DNA of 64,000 bases from Stenotrophomonas sp. NA06056 (GCF_013364355.1 NZ_CP054931.1:3348001-3412000); one strand, 5' to 3'; shown: positions 18,832 to 28,289, numbered from the stretch's first letter. Numbers and translations are program-made. The notes: generated from the sequence alone by a model not told the origin.

Positions 18832-18855
18832 GGTAGTCACAAACATGTCATCAAA
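18832..18855 (+). promoter_or_regulatory. PHO-box-like PhoB site
   Basis: Two half-sites, TAGTCAC and ATGTCAT, repeat with 11-nt spacing and A-rich spacers (GTCACAAAC, GTCATCAAAC), matching the CTGTCA-A/T4 pattern of PhoB boxes. It ends about 50 bp before the phoB start, which fits autoregulation. Confidence 0.6.
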
Positions 18856-18903
18856 CCGTAGTCTACTGGCACCACTCCAGTAACTGAGCCCTACGGTGTC
18901 CTC

Positions 18904-19593
18904 GTGCAGAAACGCATCCTGATCGTCGATGACGAGCCCGCGATCCGCGAAATGGTCGCCTTCGCCCTTCGCAAGGGCGATTACGAACCTGTCCACGCCG
19001 GTGACGCCCGCGAGGCCCAGACCGCCATCGCCGACCGCGTCCCTGACCTGATCCTGCTCGACTGGATGCTGCCCGGCACCAGCGGCCTGGACCTGGCCCG
19101 GCGCTGGCGCAAGGAAACCCTGACCCGCGAAGTGCCGATCATCATGCTGACCGCACGCGGCGAAGAGAACGACCGCGTCGGCGGCCTCGAAGCCGGTGTG
19201 GACGACTACGTGGTCAAGCCGTTCTCGGCACGCGAACTGCTGGCCCGCATCCGTGCGGTCATGCGCCGCGCCCGCGAAGACGACGAGGATGGCAGCGTCG
19301 CGGTGGGCCCGATCCGCATCGATGGCGCCGCCCACCGCGTGTTCGCCAACGACCAGCCGGTGCCGATCGGCCCGACCGAGTACCGTCTGCTGCACTTCTT
19401 CATGACCCACCCAGAGCGCGTGTACACCCGTGCCCAGCTGCTGGATCACGTGTGGGGCGGCAGCGTGTATGTGGAAGAACGCACCATCGACGTGCATATC
19501 CGCCGCCTGCGCAAGACGCTGGAGCCATTCAACGCCGAGAACATGGTGCAGACCGTGCGCGGCGCAGGTTACCGCTTCTCCACCGCCACCTGA
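18904..19593 (+). CDS. phoB: Phosphate regulon response regulator PhoB
   Basis: 229-residue OmpR/PhoB-type response regulator. Receiver domain: acidic pocket VDDEP (residues 8-12), phosphorylation site Asp53 in LLDWMLPG, switch Thr in MLTARGEEND and Lys105 in YVVKPFSAREL. The C-terminal winged helix (about 130-228) ends in VRGAGYRFS, and contains the PhoB-like RAQLLDHVWGG...VEERTIDVHIRRLRK. When phosphate is scarce it should activate the pho regulon. The start is GTG. phoR follows after 105 bp. Confidence 0.93.
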   Translation: MQKRILIVDDEPAIREMVAFALRKGDYEPVHAGDAREAQTAIADRVPDLILLDWMLPGTSGLDLARRWRKETLTREVPIIMLTARGEENDRVGGLEAGVDDYVVKPFSARELLARIRAVMRRAREDDEDGSVAVGPIRIDGAAHRVFANDQPVPIGPTEYRLLHFFMTHPERVYTRAQLLDHVWGGSVYVEERTIDVHIRRLRKTLEPFNAENMVQTVRGAGYRFSTAT

Positions 19594-19644
19594 GTCTCGT
19601 CGTGCCGGCGCCGTGCACCCCACGGTGCCGGCGTCGGCAACTCT

Positions 19645-19674
19645 GCTATAACCCTCGGTTCACCTGCGTGAACC
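19645..19674 (+). promoter_or_regulatory. -10-like hexamer and palindrome between phoB and phoR
   Basis: CTGCTATAACC contains a TATAAC hexamer, and 6 bp later comes GGTTCACCTGCGTGAACC (7-bp arms, 4-bp centre). The hairpin has no T run, so it is an operator or processing candidate rather than a terminator. Confidence 0.4.
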
Positions 19675-19698
19675 GCTGCAACCCACGACGAGACCGCA

Positions 19699-21030
19699 AT
19701 GCCCCGCCACATCCGCTCTGCCTGGTTGAAGACACTGGCCACCGTTGCCACCGTGTTGCTGTTGGCCGGTCTGGTCGGATGGTTCACTGGCCACCTGTGG
19801 CTGTGCATCGCGCTGGCGGCACTGGCCACGCTGGTCTGGCACTACTGGCGGCTGCGCCGCGTGCTGCGCCGGCTGACCGCACGCCAGCGCTGGGATACCG
19901 CCGCCGAAGGCACCGGCGTCTGGAACGAGCTGGACCGTCTGCTGTACCGCAACCAGGTCGAGATGCGCGTGCGCAAGCGGCGCCTGCTGGACATGCTGCG
20001 TAGCTATCGTGCCGCGGCCGCTGCACTGCCCGACGCTGTGGTGGTGCTCGACCGCAACAGCCAGCGTGTGCAGTGGTTCAACGAAGCGGCCACTGCGCTG
20101 CTCGGCCTGCACCATCCCGGCGATCTGGGTGAAGCCCTGGTTGAACGCCTGCAACCGATGCCGCTGGCCCATTGGCTGGCCGGTGGCCGCAATGCCGAAC
20201 CGATTCTGGACGTACCCTCGCCGGTCGATCCTGCGATCCGCCTGAACCTGCGCCTGATTCCCTATTCGTCCGACTACTGGCTGCTGATCGCGCGCGATGT
20301 CAGCAAGCTGCTGCGCCTGGAACAGGTGCGTCGCGACTTCGTGGCCAACGTTTCACATGAGCTGCGCACCCCGCTCACCGTGGTCCACGGTTACCTGGAC
20401 ATGATGGACCCGGAAGATTTCCCGGGAACCGGACCGATGCTGGAAGAGATGCGCAAGCAGAGCCAGCGCATGGCCCAGTTGGTGGAAGACCTGCTGACCC
20501 TGTCGCGACTGGAATCGCAGGAACACAGCGAGGCCGAGACGGTGGCCATGCAGCCCATGCTGGCCACCCTGCGCCGCGAAGCCGAGGCGCACAGCCAGGG
20601 CCGCCACCAGATCAGCATTGATGACCTGGCCGGCGTGGACCTGCAGGGCTCGACCAAGGAACTGCACAGCGCGTTTTCCAACCTGGTCACCAACGCGGTG
20701 CGCTACACCCCGGCCGGTGGCCGCATCGCGGTGGAGTTCCGCCGCGAGGGCGACGGCGCGGTACTGGCGGTGCGTGATACCGGCTACGGCATTCCCGCCA
20801 CGCACCTGCCGCGCCTGACCGAACGTTTCTACCGTGTCTCCAGCAGCCGTTCGCGTGAAAGCGGCGGCACCGGCCTGGGCCTGTCGATCGTCAAGCACAT
20901 CCTCGGTCTGCACCACGCACGTCTGGAAATCGACAGCGAAGTCGGCAAAGGCTCGGTGTTCGCCTGCCATTTCGATGCCGACCACGTGCGGCCGCGTGAC
21001 TCCGCCCCCCTGACCTCCTTCGAAGAATGA
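19699..21030 (+). CDS. phoR: Phosphate regulon sensor histidine kinase PhoR
   Basis: 443 residues. Two membrane helices in residues 12-48, a linker and PAS-like domain (about 100-200, PDAVVVLDRNSQRVQWFNEA), then the dimerisation helix with His220 in VANVSHELRTPL, and the ATPase domain with N box NLVTNAVRYTP, G1 DTGYGIP and G2 GGTGLGLSI. It senses phosphate status through the Pst/PhoU system and phosphorylates PhoB. Only 4 nt separate it from ppk1, so they form an operon. Confidence 0.93.
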   Translation: MPRHIRSAWLKTLATVATVLLLAGLVGWFTGHLWLCIALAALATLVWHYWRLRRVLRRLTARQRWDTAAEGTGVWNELDRLLYRNQVEMRVRKRRLLDMLRSYRAAAAALPDAVVVLDRNSQRVQWFNEAATALLGLHHPGDLGEALVERLQPMPLAHWLAGGRNAEPILDVPSPVDPAIRLNLRLIPYSSDYWLLIARDVSKLLRLEQVRRDFVANVSHELRTPLTVVHGYLDMMDPEDFPGTGPMLEEMRKQSQRMAQLVEDLLTLSRLESQEHSEAETVAMQPMLATLRREAEAHSQGRHQISIDDLAGVDLQGSTKELHSAFSNLVTNAVRYTPAGGRIAVEFRREGDGAVLAVRDTGYGIPATHLPRLTERFYRVSSSRSRESGGTGLGLSIVKHILGLHHARLEIDSEVGKGSVFACHFDADHVRPRDSAPLTSFEE

Positions 21031-21034
21031 CGCC

Positions 21035-23122
21035 ATGAGCAGCCTCGGATCCCTCCCCCTCCCTGTGAGCACGGACAGCGATCCGTTGCGCGACCCGGCG
21101 CTGTACATCAACCGCGAACTGTCACAGCTGGATTTCAACTTCCGCGTGCTGGCGCAGGCGATGGACCCGCAGGTACCTCTGCTGGAGCGCCTGCGCTTCA
21201 TGTGCATCTCGTGCACCAACCTGGATGAATTCTTCGAGATCCGTGCCGCTGCGGTGCGCCATGCGCAGGAGTTCGGCCTGCCGCCGGCGCCGGATGGCAT
21301 GAGCCCGCAGGCTATTCTCAATGCCATCCACGAGCGTGCCGCCGAGCTGGTGGACCAGCAGTACCGCTGCTGGAACCAGACGCTGCGTCCGGCCCTGATG
21401 GAGGCCGGCATCGGTGTACTGGGCCGCAATTCCTGGACCCACCGCCAGAAGCGCTGGCTGCGTGCCTACTTCCGCAACGAGATCATGCCGGTGCTGTCCC
21501 CGCTGGGCCTGGACCCGGTGCATCCGTTCCCGAAGATCCTCAACAAGTCGCTGAACATCGTGGTGGTGCTGAAGGGCACCGATGCATTCGGCCGCAGCGG
21601 CCACCTGGCCATCGTGCGTGCGCCGCGTTCACTGCCGCGGATCATCCAGCTGCCGGAAAAACTCGGCGGGTCGCAGAATTTCGTGTTCCTGTCTTCGGTG
21701 CTGTCCACCTTCGTGGACGAATTGTTCCCGGGGCTGGAAGTGCTGGGCGCCTATCAGTTCCGTGTCACCCGCAACTCCGAGCTGGTGGTGGACGAGGAGG
21801 AAGTGGAGAACCTGGCCCTGGCCCTGCGCGACGAGCTGGTGGACCGTGGCTACCGTCCTGCAGTGCGCCTGGAAATCGCCCACGACATGCCGCGCGACAT
21901 CGTGCGCACCCTGCTGCAGAACTTCGGCCTGACCGAGAACGCGGTGTACCGCATCGATGGACCGGTCAACCTCAACCGCATCATCCAGCTGTACGACCTG
22001 ATCGCGCAGCCGGACCTGAAGTATCCGCCGATGACCCCGCGCACCCTGCGCGACAGCGACGGCATCTTCGAGACCACCGCGCGCAAGGACCTGCTGCTGC
22101 ACCACCCCTTCGACGCCTTCGCTGCAGTGCTGGACCTGATCCGTCAGGCCGCGCTCGATCCGAACGTGCTGGCGATCAAGCAGACCCTGTACCGCACCGG
22201 CAAGGATTCACTGATCGTCGACGCGCTGATCCAGGCCGCACGCGCCGGCAAGGACGTGACCGTGGTGGTCGAGCTGCGCGCGCGCTTCGATGAGGAAGCC
22301 AACCTGGGCCTGGCCGATCGGTTGCAGGAAGCCGGCGTGCAGGTGGTGTACGGCGTGGTCGGTTACAAGACCCACGCCAAGATGCTGCTGATCGTGCGCC
22401 GCGAAGGCCGCAAGCTGCGCCGCTACGTGCACCTGGGCACCGGCAACTACCACAGCGGTACCGCGCGCGCCTACACCGATCTGAGCCTGATCACGGCCGA
22501 CGCCGACATCGGCAATGACGTGCACCTGCTGTTCCAGCAGTTGTCCGGGCTGGCGTCGAAGATGAAGCTCAAGCGCCTGCTGCAGTCACCCTTTACCCTG
22601 CACACCGGCATCCTGGCGAGGATCGAGCGCGAAACGCGCATCGCCGCGGCCGGGCGACCGGCGCGGATCATCGCCAAGATGAACGCCCTCAACGAAGCGC
22701 AGGTGATCCGTGCGCTGTACGCCGCCTCGCAGGCGGGTGTGCAGATCGACCTGATCATCCGTGGCGCCTGCACCCTTCGTCCGGGCGTACCCGGCGTGTC
22801 GGACAACATCCGCGTGCGTTCGATCGTCGGCCGCTTCCTGGAACACAGCCGGGTCTACTGGTTCGGTAACGACGGTGCGCCGGAGCTGTACTGCGCCAGC
22901 GCCGACTGGCTGGAACGCAACCTGCTGCGGCGCGTGGAAACCTGCTTCCCGATCCTGGACCCGGAACTGGCCAAGCGGGTCTACCGCGAAGTGCTGCAGA
23001 ACTACCTGGACGACAACCTCAACGCCTGGGAACTGGATGCCGAGGGCATTTACCACAAGCGCGCACCGGCCCACGACGAAGCCCCGCATTCGGCGCAGAT
23101 GGCATTGATGCAGGGACTCTGA
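21035..23122 (+). CDS. ppk1: Polyphosphate kinase 1
   Basis: 695-residue enzyme making polyphosphate from ATP. N-terminal domain ALYINRELSQLDFNFRVLAQ, head domain, and two phospholipase-D-like C-terminal domains. The phosphorylated His is in GYKTHAKMLL, next to YVHLGTGNYH. Length and motifs are those of Ppk1. It directly follows phoR (4-nt gap), so polyphosphate synthesis is tied to phosphate signalling; the exopolyphosphatase gene ppx comes next after a 373-bp gap filled by repeats. Confidence 0.95.
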   Translation: MSSLGSLPLPVSTDSDPLRDPALYINRELSQLDFNFRVLAQAMDPQVPLLERLRFMCISCTNLDEFFEIRAAAVRHAQEFGLPPAPDGMSPQAILNAIHERAAELVDQQYRCWNQTLRPALMEAGIGVLGRNSWTHRQKRWLRAYFRNEIMPVLSPLGLDPVHPFPKILNKSLNIVVVLKGTDAFGRSGHLAIVRAPRSLPRIIQLPEKLGGSQNFVFLSSVLSTFVDELFPGLEVLGAYQFRVTRNSELVVDEEEVENLALALRDELVDRGYRPAVRLEIAHDMPRDIVRTLLQNFGLTENAVYRIDGPVNLNRIIQLYDLIAQPDLKYPPMTPRTLRDSDGIFETTARKDLLLHHPFDAFAAVLDLIRQAALDPNVLAIKQTLYRTGKDSLIVDALIQAARAGKDVTVVVELRARFDEEANLGLADRLQEAGVQVVYGVVGYKTHAKMLLIVRREGRKLRRYVHLGTGNYHSGTARAYTDLSLITADADIGNDVHLLFQQLSGLASKMKLKRLLQSPFTLHTGILARIERETRIAAAGRPARIIAKMNALNEAQVIRALYAASQAGVQIDLIIRGACTLRPGVPGVSDNIRVRSIVGRFLEHSRVYWFGNDGAPELYCASADWLERNLLRRVETCFPILDPELAKRVYREVLQNYLDDNLNAWELDAEGIYHKRAPAHDEAPHSAQMALMQGL

Positions 23123-23159
23123 GCCGGCAGGCGTCGACTTGGGTCGGCACCTTTGGACT

Positions 23160-23425
23160 CATCCACGCATGGCGTGGATCTACCGTGTCGACCAAGGTCG
23201 ACACCCACCAACAGCAGGCCATGCCATTCCGACAGTTCGCAGGACTCTGTCGAAGGCGGGGTGGGTCCGGTTGCGGGGGTGTCCGCGGCATGGATGCCGC
23301 GGCCAAGCCCCCAAGGATGGGTTCACGGCGTCCCCCGCAACCGGACCCACCTCGCCATCCCACGGATACCCCGCTTTTGACGTTGACGTTGACGTTGCCT
23401 CTGCGGGTGCAGGGCGCAGCCCTGC
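23160..23425 (+). repeat. Composite structured intergenic element, copy A
   Basis: Fills most of the 373-bp gap between ppk1 and ppx. Parts in order: an inverse SMAG palindrome (23160-23183); a palindrome GTGTCGACC/GGTCGACAC (23185-23204); a 25-bp stem with arms 23255-23279 and 23332-23356 (one mismatch; core GTCCGGTTGCGGGGG); inside it a hairpin CCGCGG-CATGGATG-CCGCGG (23283-23302); hexamer repeats TTGACG (23376-23398); and a hairpin GCAGGGC-GCA-GCCCTGC (23409-23425). Copies B and C near 59.1-59.6 kb have the same order. Confidence 0.85.
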
Positions 23426-23495
23426 CGCACTCCCCCCACAAAATGTGAAGGCCGCGCGGTGACGAGTACACCGCCCCTTCGGCTAACATTCGCCC

Positions 23496-25022
23496 ATGCC
23501 GCATACCACCACGACTCCGCCCGCATTGCAGGATGGCGACCTGCTGGCCGCCATCGACCTTGGCTCCAATAGTTTCCACATGGTCATCGCGCGTTACACG
23601 CTTGGCCAGCTGCGGGTGATCGACCGCCTGCGCGAGACCGTGCGCATGGCCGATGGCCTGGACGGCAAGGGCGGACTCTCCGCCGCAGCGCGACAGCGCG
23701 CGCTGGAGTGCCTGGCCCGGTTCGGCCAGCGCATCCGCAACGTCCCGCCGCATCGCGTGCGCGCACTGGCCACCAATACCGTGCGCCAGCTGCGTTCGCC
23801 GCAGGCCTTCCTGATGCCGGCCGAAACCGCGCTCGGGCACGCCATCGAAGTGGTCAGCGGCCGCGAGGAAGCGCGCCTGATCTATCTGGGCGTGGCCCAT
23901 GCGCAGCCCCCCAAGCCCGACCAGCACCGCCTGGTGATCGACATCGGCGGCGGCTCGACCGAGTTCATCATCGGCAAGGGCATGCAGACTCTGGAGCGCG
24001 AAAGCCTGCAGGCCGGCTGCATCGCCAGCACCCGACGCTTTTTCCCGGGCGGCAAACTCAGCAAGAAGCGCTGGAAGGATGCACTGGCCGAGATCGGCCG
24101 GGAGTTCCAGCCCTTCGCCAGCAAGTACCGCGCGCTGGGCTGGCAGGAAGCGCTGGGCTCGTCCGGCACCCACAAGGCCATCAGCGAGATCTGCGCGACG
24201 ATGAAGCTGAGCAAGGGCGCGATCACCGCCGAGGCGTTGCCCCAGCTCCGCGATGAGCTGCTGAAGGCCAAGAAGATCGACGACATCGTGCTACCCGGCC
24301 TGTCCAGCGATCGCCGCCCGATCATCGCCGGCGGCATCCTGGTGCTGGAGGCGGCCTTCCAGGCCCTGGGCCTGCAGAAGCTGCTGGTCAGCAAGGCCGC
24401 GATGCGCGAAGGCATCCTCTATGACATCCTCGGCCGGGCCGGCGACAATGACCCGCGCGACGAATCGGTGGCCGCACTTACCCAGCGCTATGGCATCGAT
24501 ACGGTGCAGGCCGGCCGCGTGCAGGACACCGCACTGTCGTTGCTGGAGCAGGTGCAGGAACGCTGGAAGCTGGATGCCGATGACGCACGCATGCTCGGCT
24601 GGGCCGCGCGCCTGCATGAGCTGGGATTGATGATCGCGCACAGCGGCTATCACGTGCATGGCAGCTATGTACTGGAGAACTCGGACATCGCCGGCTTCTC
24701 GCGGCAGGAACAGCAGATGCTGGCGACGCTGGTGCGCACTCACCGCCGCGGCATCAGCAAGACCGCCTTCGATGCCATTCCCGAACGTCTGCTGCTGACG
24801 GCACGGCGCCTGGCTGCCCTGCTGCGCCTGGCGGTCCTGCTCAACCGTGCGCACGAAGACGCTCCACTGCCGGCGTTGGAGTTGACCGCCGACGACAGCC
24901 GCCTGTCGCTGATCGTGCCGCAGGCCTTCATCGATGCGCGGCCGCTGCTGCGCGCCGACCTGATCGGCGAGACCGAGGGCATCGCTGGACTGGGCATCCA
25001 GTTCCGTCCGTTCGTGGTGTAA
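23496..25022 (+). CDS. ppx: Exopolyphosphatase (Ppx/GppA family)
   Basis: 508 residues. ASKHA-fold phosphatase that removes terminal phosphates from polyphosphate or converts pppGpp to ppGpp. Phosphate loop 1 is AAIDLGSNSFHMVIARY (residues 18-34), phosphate loop 2 is VIDIGGGSTEFIIG, and the C-terminal half is an HD-like helical region (GWAARLHELGLMIAHSGYHV). The size and the link with ppk1 favour Ppx over GppA. A TAACAT sequence lies 8 nt before the ATG, so the transcript could be nearly leaderless. Confidence 0.9.
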   Translation: MPHTTTTPPALQDGDLLAAIDLGSNSFHMVIARYTLGQLRVIDRLRETVRMADGLDGKGGLSAAARQRALECLARFGQRIRNVPPHRVRALATNTVRQLRSPQAFLMPAETALGHAIEVVSGREEARLIYLGVAHAQPPKPDQHRLVIDIGGGSTEFIIGKGMQTLERESLQAGCIASTRRFFPGGKLSKKRWKDALAEIGREFQPFASKYRALGWQEALGSSGTHKAISEICATMKLSKGAITAEALPQLRDELLKAKKIDDIVLPGLSSDRRPIIAGGILVLEAAFQALGLQKLLVSKAAMREGILYDILGRAGDNDPRDESVAALTQRYGIDTVQAGRVQDTALSLLEQVQERWKLDADDARMLGWAARLHELGLMIAHSGYHVHGSYVLENSDIAGFSRQEQQMLATLVRTHRRGISKTAFDAIPERLLLTARRLAALLRLAVLLNRAHEDAPLPALELTADDSRLSLIVPQAFIDARPLLRADLIGETEGIAGLGIQFRPFVV

Positions 25023-25327
25023 GCAGGGCGTCGGGACGCCCGCCGCTGCCTGATTACAATTCGTTACAGTCCGCGCAATCGGCCACCAATTCCTGCTGCA
25101 ACGCAGCAGCTGGTGGCGGGTGCGTGCGTCTCGCCCTGATGTAAACCCCTGCTTTTGTTCACGTTTGGTGAAGGCGCTTGATGTGTAACGACACAAATCG
25201 ACACCCCCTCTTTACATAGCATTAACCAACGAGACTACTATCGGGTCATCGGCTCGGTCCTGGACCTGCTGATTCCTTCGACGCCCGCTTTGGCGTCCTT
25301 TGCACGACCCGAGAGAGAGAGCTCGTC
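25023..25327 (+). promoter_or_regulatory. 305-bp leader region of the TonB-dependent receptor gene
   Basis: No gene is seen. An AT-richer segment at 25205-25245 contains TTTACA and, 19 bp later, TACTAT, a weak promoter candidate. GAGAGAGAG before the ATG serves as ribosome site. I see no Fur box. Confidence 0.3.
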
Positions 25328-28264
25328 ATGACTTCACGCACCACCGCACTGGGGCAGGCCATCCGCTACGCCCTGGCAACCACCGCCACCCTGGCCGCCC
25401 TGCCGGCGTTCGCACAGAGCGGCAGCACTGCCTCGCCGACCAACCTGGACCGCATCGAGATCACCGGTTCGCGTATCCGCCAGGTCGACGTTGAAACCGC
25501 CCAGCCGGTGCTGGCGCTGAGCCGGATGGACATCGAGCGCCAAGGCTTCAGCTCGGTCTCGGACATCCTGCAGAACGTCACCGCGATGGGCACCCCGACC
25601 ATCAGCCGCGCCAACGTGCTGACCGCCGGTGAGAATGCCGGTGGCACCTACGTGGACATGCGCGGCCTGGGCACCCAGCGCACGCTGGTACTGGTCAACG
25701 GCAAGCGCCTGGGCATCAGCACCTCCGGCTACCAGGACCTGTCGGTCCTGCCGGTGTCGGCGATCGAGCGCGTGGAGATCCTGAAGGACGGCGCCTCGGC
25801 CATCTATGGTTCCGACGCCATGGCCGGCGTGGTCAACATCATCACCCGCAGCAACGTCAGCGGCGTGACCGCCAATGTCTACCACGGCCAGTTCAGCGAG
25901 GGTGACGGTGCCCGCGACCGTGTCGACGTGGTTGCCGGCTGGTCCAATGACCGCTTCTCGGCCACCCTGGCACTGGAGCACTCCGAGGAAAAGGCCGTCT
26001 GGGCACGTGACCGCGGCTTCAGCCGTTACAGCAACACCGATCGTCACCCGACCGAAGGTTGGACCACGACCAGCCAGTGGGGCCAGTTCACCGGCCTGCG
26101 TGGTCCCGGTTGTACGGTCGCAGCCGGTTGCGGCTACTCGCTCAACCGTGGCGCCGACCCGACCAAGCCGGGCAACTACCACCTGACCGATCCGGCCGCA
26201 TTCACCGGCGACACCAGCAACACCAACGATCAGATGCACCTGAGCTATCCGATCAAGCGCGATTCGGTGTTCTTCTCCGGCCAGGCCAACATCACCGACA
26301 ACGTCCGCTTCAAGACCGAACTGGGCTACAACAAGCGCTCCTCGACCCGCGTCACCGCTGGCTATCCGCTGGCTTCCAACACGCTGGGCGCGACGGGTGC
26401 TGCGGGCAACATGTCCATCGACAGCTACTTCAACCCGTTCGGCAACAAGAACGGCTATGCGACGCCGACGTCGGTGGCGTGGAACCGCCGTACCTGGGAA
26501 ATGCCGCGCGAAAGCACCAGCGAGCTGAAGACCTACCGCGCCGTCGCCGCTTTCGAAGGCACCTTCGACCTGGGCGAGCGCTACTTCGACTGGGAAGTGG
26601 GCTATCAGTACAGCAAGAACGAGCTGACCCAGCACACCACCGGCAACCTGCACAAGCAGCGTGTCATCGATGCAGTGGGCCCGTCCTACTTCAACAACGC
26701 CACCGGTAAGGTCGAGTGCGGCAGCGCTGCAGCTCCGAAGGCCAACTGCATGGTGTGGAATCCGCTGGTTCCCTACGGCGTACAGAACCCGTATGGCCTG
26801 GACGGCAACCAGGCCCTGCAGGACTGGCTGTTCCCCGCCGAGAACGCTACCGGTGAAACCACGACCAAGAACTGGTTCGCCAACCTGAGTGGCAGCTTGC
26901 TCACCCTGCCGGCAGGCGACCTCGGCTTCGCATTCGGCCTGGAAAACCGTGAAGAGAACGGCAAGTTCATTCCCGATGCCCTGGCCCAGACCGGCGCGAC
27001 CACCAACCTGGCCGCTGGACCGACCGGCGGCTCGTACAAGGTGAAGGAAGCCTACCTGGAGTTGAACGTGCCGGTGCTGGCCGACCTGCCCGGCGCGCGT
27101 GAACTGAGCTTCAACGCAGCTACCCGCTACTCCGACTACAACACCTTCGGCGACACCCTCAACAGCAAGTTCGGCTTCAAGTGGAAGCCGATCGACCAGC
27201 TGCTGGTGCGTGGCACCTGGGCCGAGGGCTTCCGCTCGCCGACCATCAACGATCTGTACGGCGGCGGCTCGCAGACCTTCCCGACCTTCAGCGATCCCTG
27301 CGACAGCGTGTACGGCTCGGCCCGTTCCAACAGCGCCGTGCGTGCACGTTGCGCCCAGGACATTGCCAACATCGATACGTACCGCCAGCTGGACAGCACC
27401 AACAGGCCGACCAGCGGTTCGAGCGCGGCCAGCCCGGTGGCGTTCACCTCCGGCTCCAACCCGGACCTGCTGCCGGAAACCTCGACCAGCCGCACGCTGG
27501 GCGTGGTGTGGAGCCCCACCTTCATCAGCAACTTCAATGTGTCGCTGGACTGGTGGAAGATCCGCATCGACAACACCATCGTGTCCGACAGCTCGAACCA
27601 GATCCTGATCGACTGCTACGAGCAGAACATCGAGTCGCGTTGCGCGCGCTTCTCGCGTGATCCGGTCACCGGCATCGTCACGGGCCTGAAGTTCGGCAAC
27701 CGCAACGCGGGCTTCGCCGAGACCGAAGGCTACGACATGGACGTCAGCTACCGTCTGGATACCGACTACGGCAAGCTGAGCACCTCGTGGTCGACCACCT
27801 ACGTCAGCTCGAACATCAACCGTTCGTCCAATGACGTGGCCACCGTGCCGACCACCACCAACGGTATCGCCACCAACACCGGCATCGGCTTCCGCGTGCG
27901 CTCCAATGCCACCATCGGCTGGGACTACGAGAACTTCGGCGTCAGCTGGACGGCGCGTTACTACTCCGGTGTCAAGGAGCAGTGCCTGAGCCTGCCGAAC
28001 CACCCGGACGAGTGCTCCGATCCGGGCGTGTACGCGCCTTGGTACAAGGGCGCCCGCAACTACAACGAGCGTGGTTCGGTGACCTTCAATGACGTGCAGG
28101 TGCGCTACAAGCTGCCGTGGAACGCCACCGTCTCGGTGGGTGCCAACAACGTGTTCAACCGTCTCGGCCCGGTGATGTACACCAAGCCGAACTCGGTGTA
28201 CTCCTACTCGGGCAGCTTCGACATCGGCCGCTTCGTGTACATGCAGTACAAGCAGAGCTTCTGA
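25328..28264 (+). CDS. TonB-dependent outer-membrane receptor
   Basis: 978-residue outer-membrane transporter. Signal peptide about residues 1-30 (ends LPAFAQ), then a plug domain from about 40 (RIEITGSRIRQVDVETAQPV) with VDMRGLGTQRTLVLVNGKR and VERVEILKDGASAIYGSDAM, then a 22-strand beta barrel ending in the aromatic strand FVYMQYKQSF with C-terminal Phe. A clear TonB box is not visible. The family imports siderophores, vitamin B12, or in xanthomonads carbohydrates and peptides; nothing near it tells the substrate. It stands alone with its own terminator. Confidence 0.92.
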   Translation: MTSRTTALGQAIRYALATTATLAALPAFAQSGSTASPTNLDRIEITGSRIRQVDVETAQPVLALSRMDIERQGFSSVSDILQNVTAMGTPTISRANVLTAGENAGGTYVDMRGLGTQRTLVLVNGKRLGISTSGYQDLSVLPVSAIERVEILKDGASAIYGSDAMAGVVNIITRSNVSGVTANVYHGQFSEGDGARDRVDVVAGWSNDRFSATLALEHSEEKAVWARDRGFSRYSNTDRHPTEGWTTTSQWGQFTGLRGPGCTVAAGCGYSLNRGADPTKPGNYHLTDPAAFTGDTSNTNDQMHLSYPIKRDSVFFSGQANITDNVRFKTELGYNKRSSTRVTAGYPLASNTLGATGAAGNMSIDSYFNPFGNKNGYATPTSVAWNRRTWEMPRESTSELKTYRAVAAFEGTFDLGERYFDWEVGYQYSKNELTQHTTGNLHKQRVIDAVGPSYFNNATGKVECGSAAAPKANCMVWNPLVPYGVQNPYGLDGNQALQDWLFPAENATGETTTKNWFANLSGSLLTLPAGDLGFAFGLENREENGKFIPDALAQTGATTNLAAGPTGGSYKVKEAYLELNVPVLADLPGARELSFNAATRYSDYNTFGDTLNSKFGFKWKPIDQLLVRGTWAEGFRSPTINDLYGGGSQTFPTFSDPCDSVYGSARSNSAVRARCAQDIANIDTYRQLDSTNRPTSGSSAASPVAFTSGSNPDLLPETSTSRTLGVVWSPTFISNFNVSLDWWKIRIDNTIVSDSSNQILIDCYEQNIESRCARFSRDPVTGIVTGLKFGNRNAGFAETEGYDMDVSYRLDTDYGKLSTSWSTTYVSSNINRSSNDVATVPTTTNGIATNTGIGFRVRSNATIGWDYENFGVSWTARYYSGVKEQCLSLPNHPDECSDPGVYAPWYKGARNYNERGSVTFNDVQVRYKLPWNATVSVGANNVFNRLGPVMYTKPNSVYSYSGSFDIGRFVYMQYKQSF

Positions 28265-28289
28265 TCCACGCGCTGTCAGAACACCACGA

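Noticed and set aside
23255..23356. CRISPR array at the repeats near ppk1 and prpE
   Set aside because: The repeats are inverted arms and short hexamers without regular spacers; no cas gene is present.
23376..23398. TTGACG hexamers as a promoter -35 series for ppx
   Set aside because: They recur in the other two composite copies in orientations and places with no matching gene start, so they belong to the element.
25334..28003. 889-residue minus-strand frame opposite the TonB-dependent receptor
   Set aside because: It is a shadow caused by the high-GC third positions; the composition (many Val, Gly, His, Arg) is not protein-like and the plus frame has a full receptor.
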